From: Thalassobius sp. Cn5-15
GTDB taxonomy: Bacteria > Pseudomonadota > Alphaproteobacteria > Rhodobacterales > Rhodobacteraceae
Direction of reading: 5' to 3'
DNA: 64,000 nucleotides
Assembly (NCBI RefSeq): GCF_022347685.1
Contig: NZ_JAKRGF010000001.1
Span: 1,054,001-1,118,000, forward strand
A program made the translations under genes and the position numbers. Shown piece after piece: positions 54,841-63,632 of this stretch. Within the stretch, counting starts at the first letter, position 1, and each line of letters opens with the position of its first letter. The notes under the pieces are model-generated. The model worked only from the letters and a program-made list of their open reading frames with translations. It was not told the DNA's origin and did not search any database.

Positions 54841-56712
54841 ATGTTGCTCTCTGACGAACTTTCGGAAAAAACCGCCAAGCTCTTGGTCGATGGCAAAGCA
54901 ATTCTGTTTGCCGGTGCCGGACTATCGCTGCAGGCACGTTCTCCCAGCGATGCATCTGCTCGATTGCCGCTTTGGGGTGACCTGAGCCAACTTATCGCGC
55001 GTGCGTTCAATGAAGATTTGGCTGCATACGGCAATAATCTCTTTGACTTATTCGATTCAATTGCGCGTAAGAATGGAAGAGCAGCATTGGAGGATGAAGT
55101 AAGGAAGGCTATTCCAGAAAGAGACTTTGAGCCCGGCGAACTGCATGGTTTACTTACGTCACTTCCTTGGGCCCGAATTTACACAACAAACTACGACAAT
55201 TTGCTAGCGCGAAGCCTTGGCGAGCATCACCCTATTTCTGATGAAGAAGATTTTGAGTACCTTGGAAGGCCTCTGAAAGATCAGCCCAAACTCATTCACC
55301 TTCACGGAACACTGCGAAACATTCATACCCTGACAGGTGAAGATTACAATCAATGGGCCGAAAGACACCGTAGAGCAAGCCTGAAAGTTACAGTCGATGG
55401 ATTGGAACACTGCTTCTTGTTTATGGGATATTCTAACTCAGATCCTCACTTCCGACACGGATTAATACCGCTCATTAACGATTTGAAGGGCAGAAGAGGG
55501 CATCCTAACTTTTCGTGGATGTGGAAACCTTCACAAGATCAGATGAAACTTCTTGCAGAACGTGATGGTGTTAGTGTTCACCCAATTGAGCAAGATGACG
55601 AGTGGGTTGGCAGTGTGAAAAAGTTGGTAGACGCCTATTCTGAAGTTAAATCTCGTTCAAAAAAAGAACGCAGGGCAATATCGATAGAGAATAGAGATGT
55701 TTTTGCACAAGCGGGAGGTGGAAAAGCTCGCATTAACGGATATAAACTTTTTTACTATCGAGATCATGCGAGCATATCACGATCAAAACTAGCCAAAATG
55801 AGTAACCTTGGGGTCCGCAAGCTTGAAACACTTGAGACAGTTAATCGCCAAGTTGTGTTAGGCCCAGATTGTTTCAAAGAGTGCTCAATTGTAGATATTT
55901 GGAAGCTTGAGAAAGCACTCGGGATTGAGACCTCTTTAGAGTACGGAAAGTCGGACGATTTCCTCGCGTATTACATAGAATACTACAAGAACAACTGGAA
56001 GAAACGCCGGAAAAAGAGTGTAACACAGCAAAGAGGGATTTTTACCGGAACTACCGCTGCTGTTGTATTTGATTTTGGTGGAACGCTAACGAAACCAAAG
56101 TTCTTAGAAAGTACCTGGGAGCGCATCTGGGGGACCGTTGGCTATTCGTTGAAAGAGGCAAACGAACTCCATCACCTCTTCTCGGCGGGGAAAATTTCTC
56201 ATAAGAAGTGGTGTGATCTAACTTGTCAAAAACTAAGGCAGCGAAATTTCAGCGAAAGTCACTTTAAATCGGTATATGAAGACATCCAACCAAACGAAGG
56301 ATTGAATGAGACTTTTGAGGCCCTTTACGCAAAAGGAATCAGGATTTCAATTGTGTCTGGGTCTTTGCGCTCAATAATTCAGCATGTTCTGGGTGATTCA
56401 GCAAAGTATGTAGATGACATCCAAAGTAATCGTTTTTTGTTTGATCGTGATGGGCTACTAAAAGAGATACGTGGTCACAATTATGATTTTATTGGAAAAT
56501 CCCATTTCATCACTAAACTATCGAAGGAACTTGGATGTCATCCAATAGACATTCTGTTTGTTGGAAACTCACTAAATGATGAGCAAGCCGCGCTTTCTGG
56601 AGCGCGCACGCTTTGCGTAAACCCTAAGCACACTCACTATCATGTGCCGTCAATGTGGAATGACTCTATTCGTGAGATGTCTGACCTAAGAGAAATTCTT
56701 GATTACGTTTAA
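54841..56712 (+). CDS. Three-domain SIR2-HTH-HAD fusion, candidate defence protein
   Basis: 623 residues. The N-terminal SIR2-like domain (1 to about 260) shows the NAD loop G25-A-G-L-S29, T115-T-N117-Y-D119, the catalytic-type H155 in IHLHGTL and GYSNSDPHFR. The middle (about 290-370) resembles an XRE helix-turn-helix (ISRSKLAKMSNLGVRKLETLE). The C-terminal HAD domain (about 405-623) has D411 in VFDFGGTLT, S506 in IVSGS, K553 and G575-N-S-L-N-D580, as in SerB-like phosphatases. The second Asp of motif I is Gly413, which would impair classical phosphatase chemistry. SIR2 domains of this kind are NAD-depleting effectors in phage defence; the fusion to a HAD module is new to me. Monocistronic, A+T-rich. 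Confidence 0.85.
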   Translation: MLLSDELSEKTAKLLVDGKAILFAGAGLSLQARSPSDASARLPLWGDLSQLIARAFNEDLAAYGNNLFDLFDSIARKNGRAALEDEVRKAIPERDFEPGELHGLLTSLPWARIYTTNYDNLLARSLGEHHPISDEEDFEYLGRPLKDQPKLIHLHGTLRNIHTLTGEDYNQWAERHRRASLKVTVDGLEHCFLFMGYSNSDPHFRHGLIPLINDLKGRRGHPNFSWMWKPSQDQMKLLAERDGVSVHPIEQDDEWVGSVKKLVDAYSEVKSRSKKERRAISIENRDVFAQAGGGKARINGYKLFYYRDHASISRSKLAKMSNLGVRKLETLETVNRQVVLGPDCFKECSIVDIWKLEKALGIETSLEYGKSDDFLAYYIEYYKNNWKKRRKKSVTQQRGIFTGTTAAVVFDFGGTLTKPKFLESTWERIWGTVGYSLKEANELHHLFSAGKISHKKWCDLTCQKLRQRNFSESHFKSVYEDIQPNEGLNETFEALYAKGIRISIVSGSLRSIIQHVLGDSAKYVDDIQSNRFLFDRDGLLKEIRGHNYDFIGKSHFITKLSKELGCHPIDILFVGNSLNDEQAALSGARTLCVNPKHTHYHVPSMWNDSIREMSDLREILDYV

Positions 56713-56911
56713 ATGTGAACTCTGATTGTTTTCAAAGTTCTTGCGCATGATCTGCGCTTTCTGAACACACAATATTCTCTGCACCTGCGCCCTGTTCAGT
56801 TATATAATGCTTTGAGCACACAATTAGAGGGTTTTCGAGAAGCCATCTAGTGTGGCAGTTTTGTCCGCACTGCGTTCACTGCAAAGTGTACCGCAGAACG
56901 TTAGCTTGACC

Positions 56912-57310
56912 TCACCACACCCTATCTGGTGAGTTCTCCATACCCATCAGCACTTGTCCATCTCCGATGATCATTTCCGCGCGCGTTGCCATTAGGTCGA
57001 TAAGGCCCTTGTTACGCCAGTCACCAAAGGCACGGGATATTGCCAGTTCCAATGTGTTGTTGGTTACCTTGAACACAGTGGATGCCACCCAGTCTTCGCC
57101 GTCTTGATCTGACCAGATATCAATCAGCAGATTTCCGTGTGGTACACCAGAAAGATAACCGGGAACATCTGGGTCTGCATTCAGGACGAAATCATAGTCT
57201 TCAGCGACTGTGTGGAAACGGACCGTGATGAATAGATCATGATAACCATCATCAAGAATAGGTTTGAAGATATCTGGAGCGGGGTAATCACGGGGTGCGT
57301 ATATTTGCAT
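56912..57310 (-). CDS. Hypothetical protein
   Basis: 132 residues, no recognised family. GAGG lies nine bases before the ATG. The sequence is acidic with mixed strands and helices (LLIDIWSDQDGEDWVASTVFKV and ISRAFGDWRNKGLIDLMATRAEM). No signal peptide or membrane segment. It may be a small cargo gene of the element; it faces the convergent SIR2-HAD gene across a 199-base gap. Confidence 0.7.
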   Translation of the reverse strand: MQIYAPRDYPAPDIFKPILDDGYHDLFITVRFHTVAEDYDFVLNADPDVPGYLSGVPHGNLLIDIWSDQDGEDWVASTVFKVTNNTLELAISRAFGDWRNKGLIDLMATRAEMIIGDGQVLMGMENSPDRVW

Positions 57311-57536
57311 TGGGACCTCATTTGTTTGTTCGAGGTATTTAGTGATTTTGCATACACGGCGAACAAGTTAGCCCTGTGATCCAGATAAATGTGGTGAAGC
57401 TGATCGGATCTCAAACCTGCGCCGCCGGATGACGGAGAAAGGAGGGGGGGTAAAAAGTCGGATGCTAATAAGATATCTATTAGGTCACGACTTATTTTCC
57501 CCAAGGGGTGCCTAAGGCTGTACACGGGATGTTCTG

Positions 57537-57643
57537 ACGGGGCGCAGCCCCGTCTGTATGTCTCATTCTTTCTATATGAATTGAACCTCGTGGCCGTTAG
57601 GCCACGATCAGGCACCTGCCGTCAGGTTCGCCTGCGAACCTGA
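57537..57643. repeat. Three successive perfect hairpins downstream of the primase-like gene
   Basis: ACGGGGC-GCA-GCCCCGT at 57,537-57,553, CGTGGCC-GTTA-GGCCACG at 57,589-57,606, and TCAGGTTCG-CCTG-CGAACCTGA at 57,622-57,643. All are perfect stems with 3-4 base loops within 107 bases, in a 350-base gene-free stretch. The third is about 20 bases beyond the primase-like stop. They could be terminators, a structured RNA or recognition sites for replication or packaging. Confidence 0.6.
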
Positions 57644-57662
57644 TCTGCGGGTGGCGGCAAAC

Positions 57663-60626
57663 TTAAGGAACAAGATAGGCTGGATAACGACCTGACGCAA
57701 AGAAGTCTGATCCACCAAGACAACGGTACAGTGTAGGGGATACAATGATTTCATGGTCATACGGCGTCTCAGGATGTTTTCTAAGGCCACGGTTGCGACC
57801 AACTGCTTGATTCAGCCTATCCCGATAAAAGTCACCGTAGACATCCTTGATGCCGAACTTCTGAGCAATGACATTGAGTCTGCAATATTCGTCCTTTGCA
57901 AGGAAGGTCAGGACTGTGCTGATATTGACCTGTTTCAGGTCGTTACGACCACGGGCGCTGATATGGCTGCTGACACTTCCGTTAAGATCATTCGCCATAT
58001 CGGTGATGACGAAGTCCATACCATCACCCAAACGATCCTGCACCAGTCTGTCAATTTTATCTTTAGAAGCCCTCTTATCCCGTCGCAGTCGAATGCTGTC
58101 TGAGGATGTAAACTCTTCCCTGTCCAGCCTGTGCACCCTGATAGCCGCCCGGGTAGGATTGTTAGGATTCTTGATGGACCGGGCGATCTGAGCAACCAAT
58201 GCTTCTGTGGTGGTGATCAGTAATCTGGCACGTTGCTGGAACCACCAATTGCGCACTTTGAGATAGAAGGATGTACCATGTGAACTGAGATACATCGCAT
58301 CTTCAGTGTTATTGATCCCGAACGGATGTTGATGAAAATCCACAGAGATCAAATCCTGACTGTCAAACCCAATGTCGATAATCTGGTTCAGATCATGAAA
58401 CCCAAGCGTCTTCATCTTATCCGAACCATGATCAGAAAAAATCTGATAACGCTGGGACTGGTTGACCTTTGACCAATCTTGCCCAGTTAGTTTCTTCACC
58501 AGTTTACGGAATTTCTTGGCGGTTTTTACATCGCGCGCAGGCTTAATATGCACCAGATCATCAAGAGATGCTTCGTCATGAATGACACGATAAAGCCTGA
58601 ACTGAAGGGCTAATTCCGACCAGACCTTTGGATCATTAAGGGCAGTATCGTCGAAGGAAGGATGTAACCAAGCTTTGGATACGGATGGCTGATTGAAGTT
58701 CTGCGCCATGTCATGACTGGTGAATAGGATGACGCTGGTTGAATGCTGGAACCCATTGAAAGTGGTACCACCAACGCCGGGAACCACCCAGCTTTCGTTT
58801 TTCTCTGTAGTGAGGTCTTTGAAGATGGCTGGCTGTTTGGTCGCCACAGCCTCCACCAATGAGTTGAAACCCATTCTTAATGCGTCTGCATAGGTGATGT
58901 GGCTGATATCGTTCCTTGCACAATATTGCCCATAGAGTTCAGAGAATGAGGTCAGCAACACCGGCGCAGGTAGGTCTATGGATGCATGATCGGTCTGCTG
59001 AAGCCACCATGTATGGTAGGCGTCATAGTGCTCTTTTGCTTGTTTATATGATGATGCTGCTACGACTTGAAACCCATTGTCAGGCGCAACCAGTTTGTCA
59101 CCGGAGAAGAAATTTGTCAGCATATCGTCCAACCGGAACCGGCCAGCATCACGAATAGCCGCAGTTGTCTTCCCTCCACCCTCGGCGCTGACGATCATAT
59201 TGCGCGCAAATCTCTGCGATACATCCCACGCCAAGATCGACATGGCCGACCGAATGTGTTGAGGGGCTGTGGTTAGGAGATGTTTTGAGAAGAGGCGCAG
59301 TGATGATCCATAGCGTTTTGTCGTTGGTTGGTGGTTTTCTGCTCTTAGATGGCCGTTTCGTGCATCAATTTCTGTCTGTAGCTCAACCAGAAGTTCACCC
59401 AACGTAAAGGATGTGTCCGGAAGCAGTTTATAAGTTTCACCGTCAGGCACGCCGCGACCACGCCAAAGCATAGATCGATAGTCCTCAGCGATGAATGAGC
59501 TTGGGTTCTGATCGGCAGGGCTATTGTGAAACCAGACCGTTAACCCATTCACTTCTTCAGTGATGGCTGCAGGCTTTGGATAATCTGTACCCCAACCCGT
59601 ACGCAAATAGTCTGTCAGCGCCGGGAGGAGATCATCTGCACATAGATCAAAAGTGCGTCGATCTGAGGATGATTTTGCAACCTGAGTTGGTGGCATAGAG
59701 TTGGCGTCACTGGCACTTAGGAAGTAACCTTTCGCACGTTTGGCAGATGTTTTCCGCAGTCCTTCTTCAAGAACAATTTGGGGAATGAGATCGCCTGCTC
59801 TGAAGCCATGGGCATTGTCAGCCTGTGCAACTCGAAGCCCCCACGGCAGGCGTCTTTTCTGATGGAGGTAACGCAGATTGTGGTCGAACTTGGTCTCGAT
59901 ACCTGTGACTTTGGGGATGATATCATCCAAAGTGTCCCAGCACGCTGAGTAATAATCCCAGATCATACCTTGATCGATATCACCTTGCCAGTGGTCACGC
60001 AGTTGCGCTTCTGGATTCTTACCATTCAGTCGTGCATGAACTTCTGTCGCGCGTCGGTCCAGGTGGATGCTGGAAAACAGCAAATGAATGTGAAGTGACT
60101 TATTGCCGGACCAAACAACCGTGTACCCACGGTAATCCCTATAGTGCTGAGCGAGGTATTGATCCAATTGGTCTACTAATGTCTTTCCACTAGGGGATTT
60201 CAACCAAATCCAGTCACACTGCGTCTGAAGGTCCGTTTGGTCAGCTTCGAACGTGAACACCCAGAACGGGGCCACCGCGCATCTTTCTTTTGGGCGTTGC
60301 CAAGTTCCATCATCGTATTGAAATGCTGGTTCTAGCATTGGGTTGCTGAACAAAGAGAAGGCAACCTGTGCCGCTTCATCCTTGTTAAGAAGATCAACTG
60401 CGCGTGCACTGCCATGATGAGAAAAGCTGGATGCTTTGTCTTCATGCATTGGTACATGTAGATTAAGGTCTTGGATGACCAATGATGGTGCGATCCAATG
60501 GTCCCAGAGATCATTGCGCTTTTGTGGTGTTGCGCATCGGCGGATAAACCTTTGATGGTACGCAGGCTCAATGCCTAGATCGACACCCGGCTCTCTCAGG
60601 TGCTCAGCAAAATCAATTTCGCGCAT
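57663..60626 (-). CDS. Primase-helicase-like replication protein (putative)
   Basis: 987 residues. The N-terminal third resembles archaeo-eukaryotic-type primases: an acidic pair E127-x-D129 in FTFEADQ and the S173-G-N-K-S-L-H179-I-H181 motif. A helicase-like region follows: Walker A SAEGGGKTT with K486, a D684-E-A-S box (VIHDEASLDD) and Q940-A-V-G-R-N-R946 matching superfamily 2 motif VI. This is inferred from motifs; no homologue was searched. It is divergent from the small RHH-like gene at 60,813. It probably starts replication of the element, as such fused proteins do in satellites and plasmids. ATG at 60,626 has no clear ribosome site. Confidence 0.65.
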   Translation of the reverse strand: MREIDFAEHLREPGVDLGIEPAYHQRFIRRCATPQKRNDLWDHWIAPSLVIQDLNLHVPMHEDKASSFSHHGSARAVDLLNKDEAAQVAFSLFSNPMLEPAFQYDDGTWQRPKERCAVAPFWVFTFEADQTDLQTQCDWIWLKSPSGKTLVDQLDQYLAQHYRDYRGYTVVWSGNKSLHIHLLFSSIHLDRRATEVHARLNGKNPEAQLRDHWQGDIDQGMIWDYYSACWDTLDDIIPKVTGIETKFDHNLRYLHQKRRLPWGLRVAQADNAHGFRAGDLIPQIVLEEGLRKTSAKRAKGYFLSASDANSMPPTQVAKSSSDRRTFDLCADDLLPALTDYLRTGWGTDYPKPAAITEEVNGLTVWFHNSPADQNPSSFIAEDYRSMLWRGRGVPDGETYKLLPDTSFTLGELLVELQTEIDARNGHLRAENHQPTTKRYGSSLRLFSKHLLTTAPQHIRSAMSILAWDVSQRFARNMIVSAEGGGKTTAAIRDAGRFRLDDMLTNFFSGDKLVAPDNGFQVVAASSYKQAKEHYDAYHTWWLQQTDHASIDLPAPVLLTSFSELYGQYCARNDISHITYADALRMGFNSLVEAVATKQPAIFKDLTTEKNESWVVPGVGGTTFNGFQHSTSVILFTSHDMAQNFNQPSVSKAWLHPSFDDTALNDPKVWSELALQFRLYRVIHDEASLDDLVHIKPARDVKTAKKFRKLVKKLTGQDWSKVNQSQRYQIFSDHGSDKMKTLGFHDLNQIIDIGFDSQDLISVDFHQHPFGINNTEDAMYLSSHGTSFYLKVRNWWFQQRARLLITTTEALVAQIARSIKNPNNPTRAAIRVHRLDREEFTSSDSIRLRRDKRASKDKIDRLVQDRLGDGMDFVITDMANDLNGSVSSHISARGRNDLKQVNISTVLTFLAKDEYCRLNVIAQKFGIKDVYGDFYRDRLNQAVGRNRGLRKHPETPYDHEIIVSPTLYRCLGGSDFFASGRYPAYLVP

Positions 60627-60683
60627 TCTTCACCCCTCAGAAGCTGTGATCAGATCGGGTAACAGCGCCACCAGATACGCCAT

Positions 60684-60722
60684 GTGACCGAAGTTCGACC
60701 TGTCACGGCTATTTAGTGTGAC
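60684..60722. promoter_or_regulatory. GTGAC/GTCAC repeats in the divergent promoter
   Basis: GTGAC at 60,684 and 60,718 and the inverted GTCAC at 60,702 are spaced 16-18 bp in the 186-base gap between the primase-like and RHH-like genes. They could be operator half-sites for the RHH-like protein. Chance occurrence of 5-mers is possible. Confidence 0.3.
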
Positions 60723-60812
60723 GCCGGATGTTACGTGTCTACCTTGTGAAACTGCGGCTGCAAATCAGCCTTGGCCCCTAAATACGAGAGAGCGCACAAA
60801 GGAGGAAATTAG

Positions 60813-60965
60813 ATGTCCAGCACCCGCCATACATTTCGGAACATTCCAGATGAACTAATCCTAGAGGCGAAGATTCACGCTTTGCAGACAGGTCGCACAC
60901 TCAGCCAATTAGTTCAGGACGCACTTGAGTATTTGATGTCTGAAGAAGCTGAGAACCCAGACTAA
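60813..60965 (+). CDS. Ribbon-helix-helix-like small regulator
   Basis: 50-residue protein. The ATG follows an excellent GGAGGAAATTAG site. The sequence HTFRNIPDELILEAKIHAL followed by GRTLSQLVQDALEYLM has the short strand and two helices of CopG/RHH repressors. It is divergent from the large primase-like gene and may regulate its expression, a typical copy-number arrangement. It could also be an antitoxin; no toxin gene is adjacent on its strand. Confidence 0.7.
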   Translation: MSSTRHTFRNIPDELILEAKIHALQTGRTLSQLVQDALEYLMSEEAENPD

Positions 60966-61082
60966 GGTTCCCATCTGTTCTTTGGTAACAAGCCGCTGAC
61001 CCACGCCGTGGCAAAGTCCTATATATCATACACCAGCGCATTGAGCATCTGCGCGAAGTTGGCCTCACTTCGCGCTAGACGG

Positions 61083-61547
61083 TCAGTTTACAGTTGCCTC
61101 ACTGGCTTTCAGGTCTTTCACAAATGTTAACAGTCGTCGCTCCAGATCATAGGCAGCGGCCATCATGGCCAGACCTGCTACGCCGGGAAATCGATCCATT
61201 TCAGTTTCTAAGTACTCTCTTGCCAGAGCCTCCTGCTCGGGTGAAAGGTCTGTCTCTGTTTCATCAAGATTCTTGAGAGCTTGGCTAACAACGTGATCAT
61301 CGAAACTGTCCTTGACGACACCATAATCAACATATTCGTCAAATGCTGCTCGCCATGCCCAATAAATATGGGCCCCAAACTCTACATCCCACTGAACCTC
61401 ATGCTCCATGTAGTAGTTGTAGAGATATCGGCAGACTGGTGACGTGCCCGGTTCATTACACTCTGAAGTGGCCTCCGGCGCAGTGTTCAACTCAACCGGA
61501 CCATCTTTCGGCATCGGTTGAGTTTCTGACGGGATAGTGTTTTCCAT
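61083..61547 (-). CDS. Hypothetical protein
   Basis: 154 residues with no recognised family. ATG at 61,547 follows AAAAAGGAAAACC. The N-terminal 40 residues are polar and likely disordered; the rest is acidic and helical with aromatic residues (YLYNYYMEHEVQWDVEFGAHIYW). Faces the RHH-like gene convergently. Function unknown. Confidence 0.7.
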   Translation of the reverse strand: MENTIPSETQPMPKDGPVELNTAPEATSECNEPGTSPVCRYLYNYYMEHEVQWDVEFGAHIYWAWRAAFDEYVDYGVVKDSFDDHVVSQALKNLDETETDLSPEQEALAREYLETEMDRFPGVAGLAMMAAAYDLERRLLTFVKDLKASEATVN

Positions 61548-61592
61548 GTGGTTTTCCTTTTTACATGGGTTAGGACAAAAGTGTCCGGCCAT

Positions 61593-62375
61593 TGGCCCGA
61601 ATTAAAACCGGGCCAACGCTGTTTGTGTTCACATGAGATTTGAGCGCACGAAATGCGCACCAAGAGATGCACCTACGATGGGATGCAGTTCACAGTTCTG
61701 GTCGCCGGGTTAGGGCTGCCAGTTGCGAAAATCTCTTCATTGAATGGGACAGGTTTCCTGACTGTTTCCAAAACCCGGATGGGGCGTGGCTGACGTAGCC
61801 ATGAAACGGCCAAGAGACCAAAGATCACATGTTCATGGTGGGGGTACTCCCCCGAAGTTCTTATTCATCATCTTATATCCTCGTCTGATGATACCTGGGA
61901 GTTGGACCCAGCGGGTGGCACGCATGTTCTTTCTGCGCTCACTATCAAAGGTAGGAGCGAGCAAGCAGTCCGACAAGGGGCAATTTGAGTCCGTGATCAA
62001 CCTTCAATAGATTGATTTAAAATGGTTTTTTCTTGATGAATGAAACTGAAAAAACGCCGTTTCATTCGTCAAGAACGGTTTTGTTTCACCCCAGATTTAA
62101 GTAAAAACAACAACTTAGAAAAGTTCTCCAAAATTTCCTTAAGACAGCAATATTGACCCATCTAACGCTACTGAAGATGATCGCAAAATATTTCACTTTG
62201 AAACATCCCAAGATTCACAGTTGCAACTGATAAATTTTTAAAAATCAGACTGAACTTTCTGTGGGGGTTTTTGATTCGAAATATCGTAAGACCTTAGAGA
62301 TGCAAAAAGAACAATAGTCACTAAAATAGGCAATGCTGAAATGAGCAATCAGTGGATGGCTCTCTCTTGAAACCA
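61593..62375. other. 780-base gene-free stretch with a 17-bp inverted repeat
   Basis: No supported gene. The part from about 62,000 to 62,340 is strongly A+T-rich. TTCTTGATGAATGAAAC at 62,030-62,046 is repeated inverted at 62,059-62,075 with one mismatch and a 12-base loop. Related GTTTCA/TGAAAC words occur at 62,084 and 62,196. It could be a replication origin, a structured RNA or an operator region. An origin would fit the primase-like gene nearby, but iterons are not clear. Confidence 0.45.
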
Positions 62376-62798
62376 CTATGATAGGGTGGTGGTATGCCGC
62401 CCTTTATATTCAGCCATGCAGATCACTTTTCCCGGGGCTAGTCCGCACAACATATGCTCAAAGTCAGGTGGCTTGGATCGTGGATCATGTAAACCATAGC
62501 TTTGTTTGAGGCGCACTGCAGCTTGATCATGGAGTTGTTTGACGAGGAAAAGCCGTGCACCCCGTTCATCCGGCCATTCGATGGTTTCAAGAGCGTCCTG
62601 CAACAAAGGTGCAAGTAGTCGTTCAAATTCCTGCACCTCCATCCTTTGGACCCGTTTCCAATATGAGAACTGGATGTCCAGAGGTCGCATCCCCATCTGA
62701 CGCCGGATATGCGCGCGCTCGAACAGGCGTTCAAGGATGGCTTGGCGCGAGGATGATGGCACCAACGACAGACGGACTGGGTTATCGGTCGATGTCAT
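62376..62798 (-). CDS. Hypothetical protein, last gene of a small operon
   Basis: 140 residues, no family recognised. Basic and helical N-terminal half (RQAILERLFERAHIRRQMGMR) and a C-terminus ending in VICMAEYKGRHTTTLS. Its start overlaps the preceding gene by 17 bases, so it is translated from the same transcript. It may be a phage-type accessory protein. Confidence 0.65.
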   Translation of the reverse strand: MTSTDNPVRLSLVPSSSRQAILERLFERAHIRRQMGMRPLDIQFSYWKRVQRMEVQEFERLLAPLLQDALETIEWPDERGARLFLVKQLHDQAAVRLKQSYGLHDPRSKPPDFEHMLCGLAPGKVICMAEYKGRHTTTLS

Positions 62799-63090
62799 TC
62801 ATTGCCTCTTGTAACTTTAATCCCGGCTCCTGAAAGCCAAGCTTCCCACCTCTTGCCCAGATGATCAAAAGGGCAGCTTGTCTTCTACGGACCCACAGAA
62901 TTTTTTCTGCATGGGTCATGGAAACCCAGCGATGGGAAAACAAACTGCTCTGCTGACACCGGCGTGATTGTAGGGCCAGTTCGATCTGTTCAATCCATTG
63001 TTCGTTCGTGAATCTGGGCAATAGATCGGATTGAAACAGGCGATCCCAAATCCATTGGTGCCATTTTTTCACCCGCACTGTATCAGTCAT
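62782..63090 (-). CDS. Hypothetical protein, third gene of a small operon
   Basis: 102 residues, rich in Trp and Gln (KKWHQWIWDRLFQSDLL). No domain recognised. It overlaps the next gene by 17 bases and is 24 bases after the previous one. Confidence 0.65.
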   Translation of the reverse strand: MTDTVRVKKWHQWIWDRLFQSDLLPRFTNEQWIEQIELALQSRRCQQSSLFSHRWVSMTHAEKILWVRRRQAALLIIWARGGKLGFQEPGLKLQEAMNDIDR

Positions 63091-63114
63091 CCCTGAGATG
63101 CATGATGAACTTGG

Positions 63115-63411
63115 TCAACCGTCCGCTTGCAGCAGTCTTTGACGGGCCTCTGCTTCCATCTGTGATACCAAATCAGGGTTGGCTGCACGCCAAGCTACAT
63201 AAGCGGCGTAACCGCGTCGGTTTACATCTGCACGTTCTTCTGGGGTCATCGATTGGTAGGCTTGCATATCGACGTTTGGCACAAACCCGACTTTGATCTC
63301 CATATAAGCAGCGGCACATGCTTCTGCCTCAGTACGTTCCAGAACGCGCAGTTCAGCAGCTTCTGAGCAGGTGAAATATGCGGCAATCAATGCAATGGCT
63401 TCTGGTGTCAT
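63115..63411 (-). CDS. Hypothetical protein, second gene of a small operon
   Basis: 98 residues, helical and acidic, with two Cys near the N-terminus (FTCSEAAEL, EAEACAAAY). The region MTPEERADVNRRGYAAYVAW looks like a small packing helix pair. The start overlaps the upstream helix-turn-helix gene as ATGA. Confidence 0.65.
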   Translation of the reverse strand: MTPEAIALIAAYFTCSEAAELRVLERTEAEACAAAYMEIKVGFVPNVDMQAYQSMTPEERADVNRRGYAAYVAWRAANPDLVSQMEAEARQRLLQADG

Positions 63412-63629
63412 AGGTTCTCCTTCTTCCTGATAGGCTGTTGCTGGCTCAGAAGTAGGTCATTCACGGTCACCGCACCTTCAGTCGCTGCGATAATCGCGCG
63501 AATAGTTTTTTGATGTGGAAACACACGGCCCGTCCGTATCCGATACACCGTTGCAGCATTTACGCCGATGCGGTCCGCAAAGTCCGCTCCGGAAATACCA
63601 TTAGCGTTAAGGTAATCGTCCAACTTCAT
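63408..63629 (-). CDS. Cro/CI-type helix-turn-helix regulator, first gene of small operon
   Basis: 73-residue regulator. The helix-turn-helix reads GADFADRIGVNAATVYRIRTG, followed by PHQKTIRAIIAATEGAVTVNDLL, as in small phage Cro-like proteins. It opens a four-gene minus-strand operon and faces an XRE gene across 128 bases that hold two palindromes. Likely a lysogeny-type switch or a regulator of the element's maintenance genes. Confidence 0.85.
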   Translation of the reverse strand: MKLDDYLNANGISGADFADRIGVNAATVYRIRTGRVFPHQKTIRAIIAATEGAVTVNDLLLSQQQPIRKKENL

Positions 63630-63632
63630 GTA

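Noticed and set aside
57537-57643. CRISPR array
   Set aside because: The three hairpins have different sequences and no repeated unit or spacers of even length.
61786-62010. 74-codon plus-strand frame
   Set aside because: Weak start context and low-complexity, rearranged-looking composition; not supported as a gene.
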